Source of the DNA: Panacagrimonas perspica
GTDB lineage: Bacteria > Pseudomonadota > Gammaproteobacteria > Nevskiales > Nevskiaceae
Direction of reading: 5' to 3'
Assembly (NCBI RefSeq): GCF_004364935.1
Contig: NZ_SOBT01000010.1
Span: 62,001 to 126,000 of the forward strand
Length of the DNA: 64,000 bases
In this document: piece by piece, positions 22,188 to 30,897 of the stretch
Position numbering within the stretch: the stretch's first letter is position 1
Layout: every line of letters begins with the position of its first letter
Made by a program: the position numbers and the translations under genes
Notes under the pieces: generated by a model
The model's database searches: none
Told to the model about the DNA's origin: nothing
The model's input: the letters and a program-made list of their open reading frames with translations, nothing else

Positions 22188-23692
22188 GCCGAGGCACCGA
22201 GCAGATGCGCGACGAACGCGCGATCGCTGAACTCGCGCACGTCGCGACCATAGGTCTGCGTGGTCTCGTGGCCCTTGCCGGCGACGAGCACGACGTCACC
22301 GGAAGTGGCCTCGGCAACGGCCGCGCGAATCGCGCGGGCACGATCGTGTTCGACGCTCAGCTTGTCGCGCATCGAAGCGTCGACACCGGCCAGGATCTGC
22401 CCGGCGATCGACGCCGGCGATTCGCTGCGGGGATTGTCGTCGGTGACGATGGCGCGATCCGCGAGCCGGGCGGCGACCTCGCCCATCAGCGGACGCTTGC
22501 CGGCATCGCGATCACCGCCGCAACCGAACACGCAGACCAGGCGGCCGCGCGTGTGCGCACGCACCGCCGAGAGAATCTGCTCGAGGGCCTTGGGCGTGTG
22601 CGCGTAATCGACGACGACCAGGGGGCCCGACGTTGCGCCGCGGAAGCCTTCGATGCGGCCTGGCACTGTGCGCGAGGCACGCAGCGCCGCGAGGACGGCA
22701 TCGAGTCCGAGACCGGACTCGAGCAGCACGGCCGCCGCTGCCAGCAGGTTGTAGGCGTTGAAACGACCGAGCAGCGCGCAATCGAGCCGCGCGTGACCCT
22801 GGTGCGTATCGAGTTCCAGGCTCAGGCCATTCTCATGCAGCCGCAGATCGCGACCGATGACGTGGTGCGCTGTCGAAGGTGTGGCGCCATCCAGGCCATA
22901 GGCGCAGAGCCGATCCGCGCGTGACGTCGCCGCGATCTGCGCCATCCACTGCGCGCCCTGCGCGTCGTCGCGATTCAGGATCAACGCCCGTGCATCGTCG
23001 CTCTCGAACAAGCGTCGCTTGGCGGCGGCGTAACGCTCGATCGTGCCGTGGTAATCCAGGTGGTCGCGCGACAGGTTGGTCAGCACGACGGCGTCGAAAC
23101 TCACGCCGCCGACGCGATTCTGATCCAGCGCGTGCGAGGACACTTCCATCGCGCAGGCGTCGACGCCTTCGGCTTCGAAATCGGCGAGCCGCGCATGCAG
23201 GGCGATCGGATCGGGCGTCGTGTGGGTGGCGACGTCGAGGCTCGCGAGCCGGCCGGTGCCGAGCGTTCCCAGATAAGCGCAGGGACGGCCGAGCTGCTCG
23301 AAGGCCTGCGCGATCAGATGTGCGGTGGAGGTCTTGCCGTCGGTGCCGGTGACGCCAGCCACGTACATGCGATCCGCCGGACGTCCGTAGAAACGGGCCG
23401 CGATCTCGCCGACCCGCGCACCGAGCTGATCGACGGCCACGCAAGGCACGGTCGTCTGCGGCGCATGCGCGTCGTTCGCCGGTTCCCACAGGATTGCGCC
23501 CGCGCCCCGGACCAGCGCCTGCGGAAGATGCGCGAGCCCGTGTTCACGCGAGCCGCGCACCGCGAGGAAGGCATCGCCTGCGTTCACCCGGCGCGAATCG
23601 AGCGCGAGGCCGGTGACGGCGAGTGGCGGAATCGAACTGGCGAAGCCCGCCAGAAGGCCTTCGAGCGAGTGCTCCCGCGTAGCGAAACTCAC
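22184..23692 (-). CDS. murE: UDP-MurNAc-L-Ala-D-Glu--meso-DAP ligase
   Basis: Mur ligase (502 residues) adding the third stem residue. The ATP loop is VAGVTGTDGKTSTAHLI, followed by MEVSSHALDQNRV and LSRDHLDYHGTIE. The DDNPRSESP segment carries the DNPR motif of meso-diaminopimelate-specific MurE, so the wall should be of the DAP type. I placed the start at GTG 23692, which overlaps the ftsI stop as GTGA and gives a normal length; the in-frame extension to 24259 lies inside ftsI. Confidence 0.95.
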   Translation of the reverse strand: MSFATREHSLEGLLAGFASSIPPLAVTGLALDSRRVNAGDAFLAVRGSREHGLAHLPQALVRGAGAILWEPANDAHAPQTTVPCVAVDQLGARVGEIAARFYGRPADRMYVAGVTGTDGKTSTAHLIAQAFEQLGRPCAYLGTLGTGRLASLDVATHTTPDPIALHARLADFEAEGVDACAMEVSSHALDQNRVGGVSFDAVVLTNLSRDHLDYHGTIERYAAAKRRLFESDDARALILNRDDAQGAQWMAQIAATSRADRLCAYGLDGATPSTAHHVIGRDLRLHENGLSLELDTHQGHARLDCALLGRFNAYNLLAAAAVLLESGLGLDAVLAALRASRTVPGRIEGFRGATSGPLVVVDYAHTPKALEQILSAVRAHTRGRLVCVFGCGGDRDAGKRPLMGEVAARLADRAIVTDDNPRSESPASIAGQILAGVDASMRDKLSVEHDRARAIRAAVAEATSGDVVLVAGKGHETTQTYGRDVREFSDRAFVAHLLGASA

Positions 23693-25449
23693 GTTCGCGG
23701 CTCCGCAACGTCCACACCGGAAGGCATCGCGAGTTGTGCCGGCGGCACATCGGGCGGGCAGTCCTTGCTGCAGGCATCCGGCGCGATCTGCAGCAAGCGC
23801 AGCGCGCCCTGCAGCACCGTGGAGAACACCGGCGCAGCCACGACACCGCCGTAGTAATCGCCCGCAGCCGGTTCGTCGATCATCACCAGGCCGATCAGGC
23901 GCGGGTTCTCGGCGGGCACCATGCCGATGAAGACCGACTGGTGACGATCGGTGTCGTATCCGCCCGTCGCTGCGACCTTGCGCACCGTCCCGGTCTTGCC
24001 GGCGACGCGATAGCCCGGGATCGCCGCACGCGAGGCGGTGCCGCCGCGCATGGCGACGAGCTCGAGCATGCGGCGCAGTTCGCGTGCCGTTTCGGCGCTG
24101 ACCGCGCGCTGCGGAGGCTGCAGCGGCTGATCCATCGTCAGCCGCAGATGCGGCATCAGGCCATCGTTTCCCAGTGCCGCGTAGGCGCGCACCAAATGGA
24201 GGGCGTTGACCGACAGGCCGTAACCATACGAAGCCGTTGCGGTCGCGATCTGGCCCCACTGCATGTAAGGACGCAGCAGCGGCGCCGACTCTCCCGGAAA
24301 TCCGGAAGCGACACGATCACCCAGACCGAAGCGCTGGAAACCCTGCCAGACATTCTCGGCGCCGATCTGCATGCCGATCTTCGCGGCGGCCACGTTGCTC
24401 GACTTCGCCAGCAAGGTCGCGATGTCGGCATCGCCCTGCGCGTGGACGTCGCGCACCGTCAGGCGACCGACCTGCATCCAGCCCGCACCGGTATCGATGT
24501 GGCTGTTCGGACGGAAGGCGCCGATCTCCAGCGCCTGCGCGACCAGCAGCGGCTTGACGGTGGAGCCCGGCTCGAACGAGTCGACGATCGCGCGGTTGCG
24601 CATGCGACCGGGCTTGCGGTCCTCGACATTGTTGGGGTTGAAGCCGGGCTGGCTGGCCACGGCGAGCAGCTCACCGGTACGCGCATCCGCCACCACCACC
24701 AGTCCGCCCTTGGCGCGATTGGCCAGGACCGAATTCTTGAGTTCGCGGTACGCCAGATACTGCAGGCGCAGATCCATCGACAGCGCGAGATCGGCGCCGG
24801 GCTGCGCGGGCACCGCGTCGTCGGTGTCTTCGACGATGCGCCCGCGCGCGTCGCGGATCACGCGGCGCGAGCCGGCGATGCCGCGCAACGTCTCGTCGTA
24901 CGACATCTCCATGCCTTCCTGGCCACGGCCGTCGACGTCGGTGAAGCCCACGATCTGGCCGGCGACTTCGCCCGCCGGGTAATAGCGGCGGTATTCGCGC
25001 GTCGAGAACACACCGGGCGCCTTGAGCGCGAGTACGCGGCGGGCCTCATCCGGCGGCAGGCCGCGCTCGATGTAGACGAACTGACGCGTGGCGCGCTCGT
25101 CGAGGAACTGGGTCAGCTCGCGCGGCGTCTGCTTGAGCACCTTGGCCAGCGCCGCGACGTGCTCGGGCGAGGCCAGCAGCGCGGACGGAACACACCAGAT
25201 CGAATCCACGGGAGCCGACAGCGCCAGCGGTTCGCCACGACGGTCGCGGATCGCCGCACGATGACCCGGCAGCGTCACCACGCGAACCTGGCGCTTGTCA
25301 CCCTGCTTGGTCAGGAACTCGCGCTCGACCACTTGCAGGTGAAACGCCCGGCCGCAGACCAGCAGCGAGCCGACGCCCAGCAGGCCGAGTACCGCCAGTC
25401 GGCGCCAGCGCTGGACCGGCTTGAGCTTGTAGTTGACGTCGTTGCTCAC
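23689..25449 (-). CDS. ftsI: Septal transpeptidase FtsI (PBP3)
   Basis: Class B penicillin-binding protein (586 residues, against 588 in E. coli) that crosslinks septal peptidoglycan with FtsW. One membrane anchor lies near residues 17-37 (RLAVLGLLGVGSLLVCGRAF). The transpeptidase motifs are complete: SxxK in EPGSTVKPLL, SSN in AKSSNVAAAK, and KTG in VAGKTGTVRK. The GTG at 25449 overlaps the ftsL stop as GTGA and gives the start MSNDVNYKLKPVQRWRR. Confidence 0.96.
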   Translation of the reverse strand: MSNDVNYKLKPVQRWRRLAVLGLLGVGSLLVCGRAFHLQVVEREFLTKQGDKRQVRVVTLPGHRAAIRDRRGEPLALSAPVDSIWCVPSALLASPEHVAALAKVLKQTPRELTQFLDERATRQFVYIERGLPPDEARRVLALKAPGVFSTREYRRYYPAGEVAGQIVGFTDVDGRGQEGMEMSYDETLRGIAGSRRVIRDARGRIVEDTDDAVPAQPGADLALSMDLRLQYLAYRELKNSVLANRAKGGLVVVADARTGELLAVASQPGFNPNNVEDRKPGRMRNRAIVDSFEPGSTVKPLLVAQALEIGAFRPNSHIDTGAGWMQVGRLTVRDVHAQGDADIATLLAKSSNVAAAKIGMQIGAENVWQGFQRFGLGDRVASGFPGESAPLLRPYMQWGQIATATASYGYGLSVNALHLVRAYAALGNDGLMPHLRLTMDQPLQPPQRAVSAETARELRRMLELVAMRGGTASRAAIPGYRVAGKTGTVRKVAATGGYDTDRHQSVFIGMVPAENPRLIGLVMIDEPAAGDYYGGVVAAPVFSTVLQGALRLLQIAPDACSKDCPPDVPPAQLAMPSGVDVAEPRT

Positions 25450-25778
25450 GGGACGCGATCGGCGGTGGACTGGTTGACGATCACGTAGTCCCGCGGCTCG
25501 GCCATGCCGAGCTGCGTACGCGCGGTGTTCTCGATGCGGGCGTGATGCGAGAGCGCCGCTTCCTCGAGTTGCAGCTGCGACCACTCCATCTGCATGCGCT
25601 CGCGTTCGACGCGCGCGCGCTCGATCTCGGTGGTCAGGCTGCGGTTGTCGTGCTTGACGCGAATGGCGTACAGCGCCGATCCGATCACCATCAACGACAG
25701 CATCAGCGGCAGCATCAGCCCCTTCGTCGGACGCGATTCGAGCAGCGCAAGGCGGAAGCGTTGCCAGAGTCGTTTCAT
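25446..25778 (-). CDS. ftsL: Cell division protein FtsL
   Basis: Small bitopic protein (110 residues) that joins FtsB and FtsQ and activates FtsWI. It has a basic cytoplasmic N-terminus, one membrane helix (about 20-42, GLMLPLMLSLMVIGSALYAI), then a leucine-zipper-like periplasmic coiled coil and the AEPRDYVIV-type C-terminus. Start and stop overlap rsmH and ftsI by 4 nt each. Confidence 0.92.
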   Translation of the reverse strand: MKRLWQRFRLALLESRPTKGLMLPLMLSLMVIGSALYAIRVKHDNRSLTTEIERARVERERMQMEWSQLQLEEAALSHHARIENTARTQLGMAEPRDYVIVNQSTADRVP

Positions 25779-26716
25779 GCGAGCCGCTCCGCCACGCGCA
25801 GGACCGCGCTGCGCGCGCGGTAGTTGCTGTCGCACTCCGCTTCGCTCGGGAAGTCGCGCGAGACCGCGCGAAAATGAGACGTCGTTTCCGCCGCCATCTG
25901 CGGTGACGGATCGAAGCGATGCTGGAACGGTGACTCGCGCCGGGTCACACCCGACTCGCGGATGAAGCGCTTGACCATGCGGTCTTCCAGCGAGTGGAAG
26001 CTGATGACCGCGAGCCGTCCTCCCGGCGCGAGCAGCGACACGCTCGCTTCGAGCGCCGCGGTCAGCGCATCGAGTTCGCCGTTGATGAAGATGCGGATCG
26101 CCTGGAAGCTGCGCGTGGCCGGATGGATTTTCTGGCGCGGACCCGGCGCGGCACGCGCGATCAGCTCGGCAAGCTGGCCGGTGCGCTCGATCGGTGTCTC
26201 GACGCGGGCTTCGACGAGGCGTCGTGCGATGCGACGGCTCGCACGCTCTTCGCCGTACGTCCACAGCACGTCCGCGATCTCGTCGGCCTTCGCGCGCGCC
26301 AACCACTGCGCGGCCGACTCGCCCGAATCCGGATCCATGCGCATGTCGAGCGGGCCGTCGTTGGAGAACGAGAACCCGCGCTCGGCGTCGTCGAACTGCG
26401 GCGAGGACACGCCCAGGTCCAGCAGCAGGCCATCGACGCGACCGACGAGGCCGAGCTCTTCGCCCAACACCGCCAGTTCCGAAAAATTGCGGCGATGGAT
26501 GCGGAAATTCGGGCGCGTGCCGAAGCGCGTCCAGGCCGTCTGCGTCGCCAGCGGATCGCGATCCAGCGCGTGCAGCACGCCGTCGTCGCCGATGGCATCG
26601 AGAATCGCCGCGCTGTGTCCGCCGCGGCCGAAAGTGCCGTCCACGTAGATGCCGCCGGATCGCGGGGCGAGTCCGGCGAGTGCTTCCGTGAGCATCACCG
26701 GACGATGTTCGAGCAT
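25775..26716 (-). CDS. rsmH: 16S rRNA m4C1402 methyltransferase RsmH
   Basis: SAM-dependent methyltransferase (313 residues from the chosen start) for N4 of C1402 in 16S rRNA. It has the start MLEHRPVMLTEALAGL, the SAM loop YVDGTFGRGGHSAAIL, and the LLLDLGVSSPQFDDAERGFSF motif. The ATG at 26716 aligns with the family N-terminus. An in-frame ATG at 26773 would begin 9 bases after the mraZ stop and add 19 residues; neither start has a strong ribosome-binding site. Confidence 0.93.
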   Translation of the reverse strand: MLEHRPVMLTEALAGLAPRSGGIYVDGTFGRGGHSAAILDAIGDDGVLHALDRDPLATQTAWTRFGTRPNFRIHRRNFSELAVLGEELGLVGRVDGLLLDLGVSSPQFDDAERGFSFSNDGPLDMRMDPDSGESAAQWLARAKADEIADVLWTYGEERASRRIARRLVEARVETPIERTGQLAELIARAAPGPRQKIHPATRSFQAIRIFINGELDALTAALEASVSLLAPGGRLAVISFHSLEDRMVKRFIRESGVTRRESPFQHRFDPSPQMAAETTSHFRAVSRDFPSEAECDSNYRARSAVLRVAERLA

Positions 26717-26782
26717 CGGGCTAGTCGATCCGCGCCGGTGCGCAGTGGGATCGGCGGCGGTCAGGGCGAGCATGTGGGCCGA

Positions 26783-27226
26783 TCACCGCTTCAGCGTCCG
26801 GAACGCAGACGCGATGCCAGGCAGGATGCTGCCGGGCCCGTCGCCGAAGCGCTCATTCCAGGCATCCTCGGGCCATAGATCGAAACGCCGGGTTTGCCCC
26901 ATCAGCACGCCGGATCCGTTGAACCGCGCGTACCGACGCAGCAACGGCGGCAGCAGCACGCGACCCTGCTTGTCAATCTCGGTCTCGCAGGCCAGACCCA
27001 CGAACACGCTCTTGACCAACTCGGCTTGCTCGCGGTCTTCCATGAGGTCGATCTCGTCGGCCACGCGGAGGAACTCATGCGCGGGATAGATCTCGAGGCA
27101 GGGATTCGGGCCGCGGGTGATGACGAGCTGCGAGCGGCAGGACTCGGCCAGTTCCTCGCGATAGCGCGCCGGGATCGCGAGGCGACCCTTCTCATCGATG
27201 GTCAGTTGATGCGACCCAGTAAACAC
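26783..27226 (-). CDS. mraZ: Transcriptional regulator MraZ
   Basis: DNA-binding protein (147 residues) with two AbrB-like halves that represses the dcw operon promoter. The halves are TGSHQLTIDEKGRLAIPARYRE and CETEIDKQGRVLLPPLLRRYA. The start is a GTG at 27226: AGGGG lies six bases before it and the product then starts VFTGSHQL, matching the usual MFRGSHQL. A longer in-frame start at 27259 exists but its extra residues overlap the operator boxes. It is the first gene of the cluster, just downstream of its own operator. Confidence 0.94.
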   Translation of the reverse strand: MFTGSHQLTIDEKGRLAIPARYREELAESCRSQLVITRGPNPCLEIYPAHEFLRVADEIDLMEDREQAELVKSVFVGLACETEIDKQGRVLLPPLLRRYARFNGSGVLMGQTRRFDLWPEDAWNERFGDGPGSILPGIASAFRTLKR

Positions 27227-27253
27227 GCGCTGCCCCTGATGGCTTGGACGACT

Positions 27254-27279
27254 CCCCACAATCGCCCACTTCTTACCCC
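27254..27279 (-). promoter_or_regulatory. MraZ-binding boxes
   Basis: On the minus strand two TGGGN boxes, TGGGC (27264-27268) and TGGGG (27254-27258), are spaced exactly 10 bases apart, with a degenerate third (GGGGT) at 27275-27279. Direct TGGGN repeats with 5-nt spacers are the known MraZ operator. They lie just downstream of the promoter and upstream of the GTG start, fitting autorepression. Confidence 0.75.
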
Positions 27280-27287
27280 TTCAAGGC

Positions 27288-27316
27288 ACTATAAACCACA
27301 CACCTACCCCCTACAA
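27288..27316 (-). promoter_or_regulatory. Promoter of the dcw operon
   Basis: Minus-strand TTGTAG (27311-27316), a 17-base spacer and TATAGT (27288-27293) form a good sigma-70 promoter. Transcription would start near 27281, directly before the MraZ boxes. This promoter plausibly drives mraZ through ftsA, since no other gap in the cluster exceeds 85 bases. Confidence 0.75.
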
Positions 27317-27504
27317 GCGGTTTTCACCAAAAAATCGCGCGAGAACAAACGCTTAGCTCCGGCAGCGTCCGGATTTCGTAAAGTCATAAAAAACAGGGAG
27401 ATGGCGCACTTACTTCATGTAAGGCGCCCAAGTGGCCCAGGCTCGTCGCTCGGTGCGCCTACCAAAGGGCGCGGAATCGACGACGAACGGCACAGAAGAC
27501 AAAA

Positions 27505-27872
27505 GGAGTCGGCCTGTAAGCCGGGTTCTGTCGAGAACGATCATTCCTCTAGGCGCCGCGTCACCGCGGCGCTCCAGCAACCTACCCGGAAGGCGCGTGG
27601 GCCACGCGTTGTGCCTTTCGGCACGTCCTTCCCTATTTGGTCTTGCTCCGGACGGGGTTTTCCGTGCCGTCCCTGTTACCAGCGACGCGGTGCGCTCTTA
27701 CCGCACCTTTTCACCCTTACCTGATCCTGGTTTTATCCAGGCCATCGGCGGTTCGTTCTCTGTGGCACTTTCCGTAGCCTCGCGGCTCCCAGGCGTTACC
27801 TGGTGTCCTGCCCTGCGGAGCCCGGACTTTCCTCCCCTGTCTTGCGACAGCAGCGATCGTTCGGCCAACTCC
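27505..27872 (-). ncRNA. rnpB: RNase P RNA, class A
   Basis: Catalytic RNA of RNase P, which trims tRNA 5' leaders; about 368 nt against 377 in E. coli. Landmarks on the minus strand are the conserved P4 strand GAGGAAAGTCCGGGC (27820-27834), a P12-type hairpin with GCGGTAAGAGCGCACC (around 27690-27706), and the 3' conserved ACAGAACCCGGCTTA (27517-27531). The outermost GGAGTTGGCC and GGCCGACTCC pair as P1. It lies right after the rsmI stop, the usual place in many gammaproteobacteria. The ends are estimated from P1. Confidence 0.93.
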
Positions 27873-27882
27873 AGTTGCGATT

Positions 27883-28764
27883 CTACGCGTCCGGCGCGCC
27901 GCGATCGCCGGAAATCTTCAGCGCGAGCTCGTAGAGCTCGTTCTTGCGCAGGCCGGTGAGGGCCGCCGCGACCTTCGCAGCACGCGCTGCGGGGAGCTCG
28001 CCCATCAGGATTTTCAGCACTTTCTCCGCTTCCAGCAGCGAAGCGTCGACATCGGCGGCCGCCTCGATCACGAGCACGAATTCACCACGCTCGCGATTGG
28101 GATCAGCGGCCAGCCATTCAGGCAGCGCGCGCGCTTCGCACAGCACGCTCTGTTCGAAGCGCTTGGTGATCTCGCGAGCGAGCATCACGCGCCGTTCGCC
28201 GAGCAGATCCGCCAAGTCGCGCGCACAGTCCGCGATGCGATGGCTCGACTCGTAGACGATGACGCTGCGGGGCTCGCGCGCGAGCTGCTGGATGCGCTCA
28301 CGCCGTGCGCCCGACTTGGGCGGCAGGAAGCCGGCGAAGAGGAAGCTGTCGCTGGGCAGGCCGGCAATCGACAGCGCGGCGACGGCCGCGCAAGCGCCCG
28401 GGATGGCGATCACTTCGCAACCTGCCGCACGCGCCGCACGCACCAGCGAAAACCCGGGATCGGAGACCAACGGCGTACCAGCGTCCGAAACCAGCGCCAG
28501 CGATTCCCCGCGTTGCAAGGCCTCGACGACCGAAGCGGCGATGCGATCCTCGTTGTGATCGTGCAGCGCCAGCATCGGTGTGCGGATGCCGAAGTGCGTC
28601 AGCAATGTCGCCGTGTTGCGCGTGTCCTCGGCCGCGATCCGCGTCACCTGCGCCAGCACGCGCTGTGCGCGCGGTGCCAGATCACCGAGATTGCCGATCG
28701 GGGTGGCGACCACGTACAGGCAGCCGGCACGCACCTCGACTTCGGGGGACGACGGGTCGTTCAA
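27883..28764 (-). CDS. rsmI: 16S rRNA 2'-O-ribose C1402 methyltransferase
   Basis: SAM-dependent methyltransferase (293 residues from the chosen start) that modifies the ribose of C1402, the base also methylated by RsmH. The tetrapyrrole-methylase fold motifs CLYVVATPIGNLGDL, AAEDTRNTATLLTHFGI, LALVSDAGTPLVSDPG and VIAIPGACAAVAAL are clear. No ATG suits the start. I use TTG at 28764; a GTG at 28734 would remove 10 residues. The annotated frame cannot extend much further because lpoA starts divergently at 28814. Confidence 0.93.
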   Translation of the reverse strand: MNDPSSPEVEVRAGCLYVVATPIGNLGDLAPRAQRVLAQVTRIAAEDTRNTATLLTHFGIRTPMLALHDHNEDRIAASVVEALQRGESLALVSDAGTPLVSDPGFSLVRAARAAGCEVIAIPGACAAVAALSIAGLPSDSFLFAGFLPPKSGARRERIQQLAREPRSVIVYESSHRIADCARDLADLLGERRVMLAREITKRFEQSVLCEARALPEWLAADPNRERGEFVLVIEAAADVDASLLEAEKVLKILMGELPAARAAKVAAALTGLRKNELYELALKISGDRGAPDA

Positions 28765-28813
28765 GAGGAGCTTCGCAGAGGCAGCCGGATGCTGCGTGCC
28801 ATACTTTATCGCG

Positions 28814-30553
28814 ATGAAACTGCCTCGCCTCGCTGCCGCCCTCCTTCTATCGTGCTCAACACTGGCCTGGAGCGCGCCGCCGTTCCTGGGCCCCCCGACC
28901 GCCGGCCTGATCGGTGAGGCGGAGGCCGCCATGGCCGCCGGTGACGACAAGGCGGCCGAAAGCCTGCTTTCGCGCATTCCCAGCGGTTCCCTCGATGCCA
29001 TGCAGGTCGCACGCATGCAGCTCGTGCGCGCGGAAATCGGCCTGCGCCGCCGGCAACCGGCCACCGTCCTGCGCGCACTGCCGCCGCCGAGTGCGCAGGT
29101 CGGTGCGCTGTCCGCGCGCATGGAGCAATTGCGAGCCGCCGCGTACTTCATGTCCGGCGACGTCGTGTCCGGCGTGCGCACGCTGGTGGCGCGCGAGCGC
29201 CTGCTCAGTTCGGCCACGTCGATCGCGGACAATCGCGAACAGATCTGGAACGGGCTGGTCTCGACGCCGTTTTCGCCCGGCGCGCTGGCCGGCGTCTCGG
29301 CCGAAGAACCGATGACCCGCGGGTGGCTGGACCTCGCACGGGTGCTGCAGGAAGGTCCCTCCACCAGCGCGATCGCGGCGTGGTCCCAGCGCAATCCCGG
29401 GCACCCCGGCGCGACCAAGGCGGCGCTGGTGAAAGCCAGCGAACCTAGCGTTTCGCCGGATCGCGTCGCTGCGGCGTCGACCGCGACGGTCGGCATGCAG
29501 GCGTCCCTGTCCGGCGGCTACGCACTGTTGCTGCCGGTCAGCGGCAGCCTGGCTTCGGCCGGACGCGCGGTGCGCGACGGTTTCATCGCGGCCTGGTTCG
29601 CATCGCCCGAACCACGCGCGCCGCTGCGCGTCTACGACACCGGCAACGAGGCCACTCAGGCTGCGGCCGCCTACCAGAACGCCGTTCGCGATGGCGCGGG
29701 AACCGTGATCGGGCCGCTGACCAAGGAAGGCGTATCTGCGATCGCACGACAGGCAGGCCCGCTTCCCTGGCTCACACTGAATTATGTCGACGGCTCGATC
29801 GGCGGCGCCCTGCAATTCGGACTGGCGCCCGAAGACGAAGCGCGGGCCGTGGCCAACGATGCGGTTGCGACGGGTCGTCTGACTGCGCTGGCGCTGGTGC
29901 CCAACACCGACTGGGGTGAGCGTGCGCTGGCCGCGTTCCGGCGCCAGTTCGAAGAACAAGGCGGCACCGTCCTGCAGACCACGCGACTTCCGAACGGCAC
30001 CCGCGATTTCGGGCGCCCGCTGCGCGACCTGCTGAAGCTCGACAACAGCGCGCAGCGGCACGCGGCGCTGGATCGCGTGCTCGGCGAATCGAGCGTGTTC
30101 GAACCGCGTCCGCGTGACGACGCCGCGCTGCTGTTCGCGCCATTGCGTGCAACCGAAGCCCGCCTGCTCGTGCCGCAACTCGACTTCTTCCGCGCGCGCG
30201 ATCTGCCTGCCTACACCGTGTCGGCCGCGCATACCGGCCTGGTGGATCGGCAGATCGACGGCCTGCGCCTGTGCGACATGCCCTGGGTGCTCGACGACAC
30301 CGGCACCTGGGCCAGCGAACGCGAGCGGCTGCGCGACCTGTTCCCCGAAGCGTTGCGCGACCAGCCGCGGCTGTTCGCGCTCGGCACCGATGCGTTTCGC
30401 ATCGTGCGAGCGCGCGACGCATTCTCCGGCGGTCGCGAAATGGATGCCGCGAGCGGCCGATTGACGCTGGGACCGGACAACCGCATCACGCGACGGCTCG
30501 CCTGTCGTCCCATCGTCGACGGGCGCCCTTCCGCCAACGCCAACCCGCTGTGA
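28814..30553 (+). CDS. lpoA: PBP activator LpoA-like protein
   Basis: Secreted protein of 579 residues; LpoA activates PBP1A from the outer membrane. The N-terminus is a signal peptide (MKLPRLAAALLLSCSTLAWSA). Cys14 could be a lipobox Cys, but LLSC is a poor lipobox, so cleavage at WSA-PP by signal peptidase I is also possible. An N-terminal TPR-like helical part (about 35-215) is followed by a periplasmic-binding-protein-like domain (YALLLPVSGSLASAGRAVRDGF to the end), the LpoA layout. It is divergent from rsmI, and yraN follows with a GTGA overlap; both are typical lpoA neighbours. Confidence 0.87.
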   Translation: MKLPRLAAALLLSCSTLAWSAPPFLGPPTAGLIGEAEAAMAAGDDKAAESLLSRIPSGSLDAMQVARMQLVRAEIGLRRRQPATVLRALPPPSAQVGALSARMEQLRAAAYFMSGDVVSGVRTLVARERLLSSATSIADNREQIWNGLVSTPFSPGALAGVSAEEPMTRGWLDLARVLQEGPSTSAIAAWSQRNPGHPGATKAALVKASEPSVSPDRVAAASTATVGMQASLSGGYALLLPVSGSLASAGRAVRDGFIAAWFASPEPRAPLRVYDTGNEATQAAAAYQNAVRDGAGTVIGPLTKEGVSAIARQAGPLPWLTLNYVDGSIGGALQFGLAPEDEARAVANDAVATGRLTALALVPNTDWGERALAAFRRQFEEQGGTVLQTTRLPNGTRDFGRPLRDLLKLDNSAQRHAALDRVLGESSVFEPRPRDDAALLFAPLRATEARLLVPQLDFFRARDLPAYTVSAAHTGLVDRQIDGLRLCDMPWVLDDTGTWASERERLRDLFPEALRDQPRLFALGTDAFRIVRARDAFSGGREMDAASGRLTLGPDNRITRRLACRPIVDGRPSANANPL

Positions 30554-30894
30554 ACGGGGCGAGCGCAGAAGATCTCGCTCTGCGCTTTCTCGAAGCGCGC
30601 GGACTCAAGCTGATCGACCGCAACGTTCGCGCACGCGGCGGCGAACTGGACCTGGTCATGCGCGATGCGGACGCGCTGGTCATCATCGAAGTGCGCAAGC
30701 GATCGAACGCGAACTTCGGGACCGCCGCGGAAACCGTCGATGCGCGCAAGCAGGCCAAGGTCGTCGTGGCGGCGCGCGCGCTGCTCGCCCAGCGACCGGA
30801 CCTCGCGCGACTGCCTGCGCGCTTCGACGTCGTCGCGCTCGACGCTTCTGATCGCATCGAGTGGATCCAGGCCGCGTTCGACGCGAGCGACTAG
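30550..30894 (+). CDS. yraN: YraN family (UPF0102) nuclease-fold protein
   Basis: Protein of 114 residues with the restriction-endonuclease-like core: GASAEDLALRFLEARGLKLIDRNVR, then GGELDLVMRDADALVIIEVRKR, which supplies the Asp and Glu-x-Lys-type positions (here EVRKR). The molecular role is not established. GTG at 30550 overlaps the lpoA stop as GTGA, fixing the start; longer in-frame starts lie inside lpoA. Confidence 0.9.
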   Translation: MNGASAEDLALRFLEARGLKLIDRNVRARGGELDLVMRDADALVIIEVRKRSNANFGTAAETVDARKQAKVVVAARALLAQRPDLARLPARFDVVALDASDRIEWIQAAFDASD

Positions 30895-30897
30895 GCG

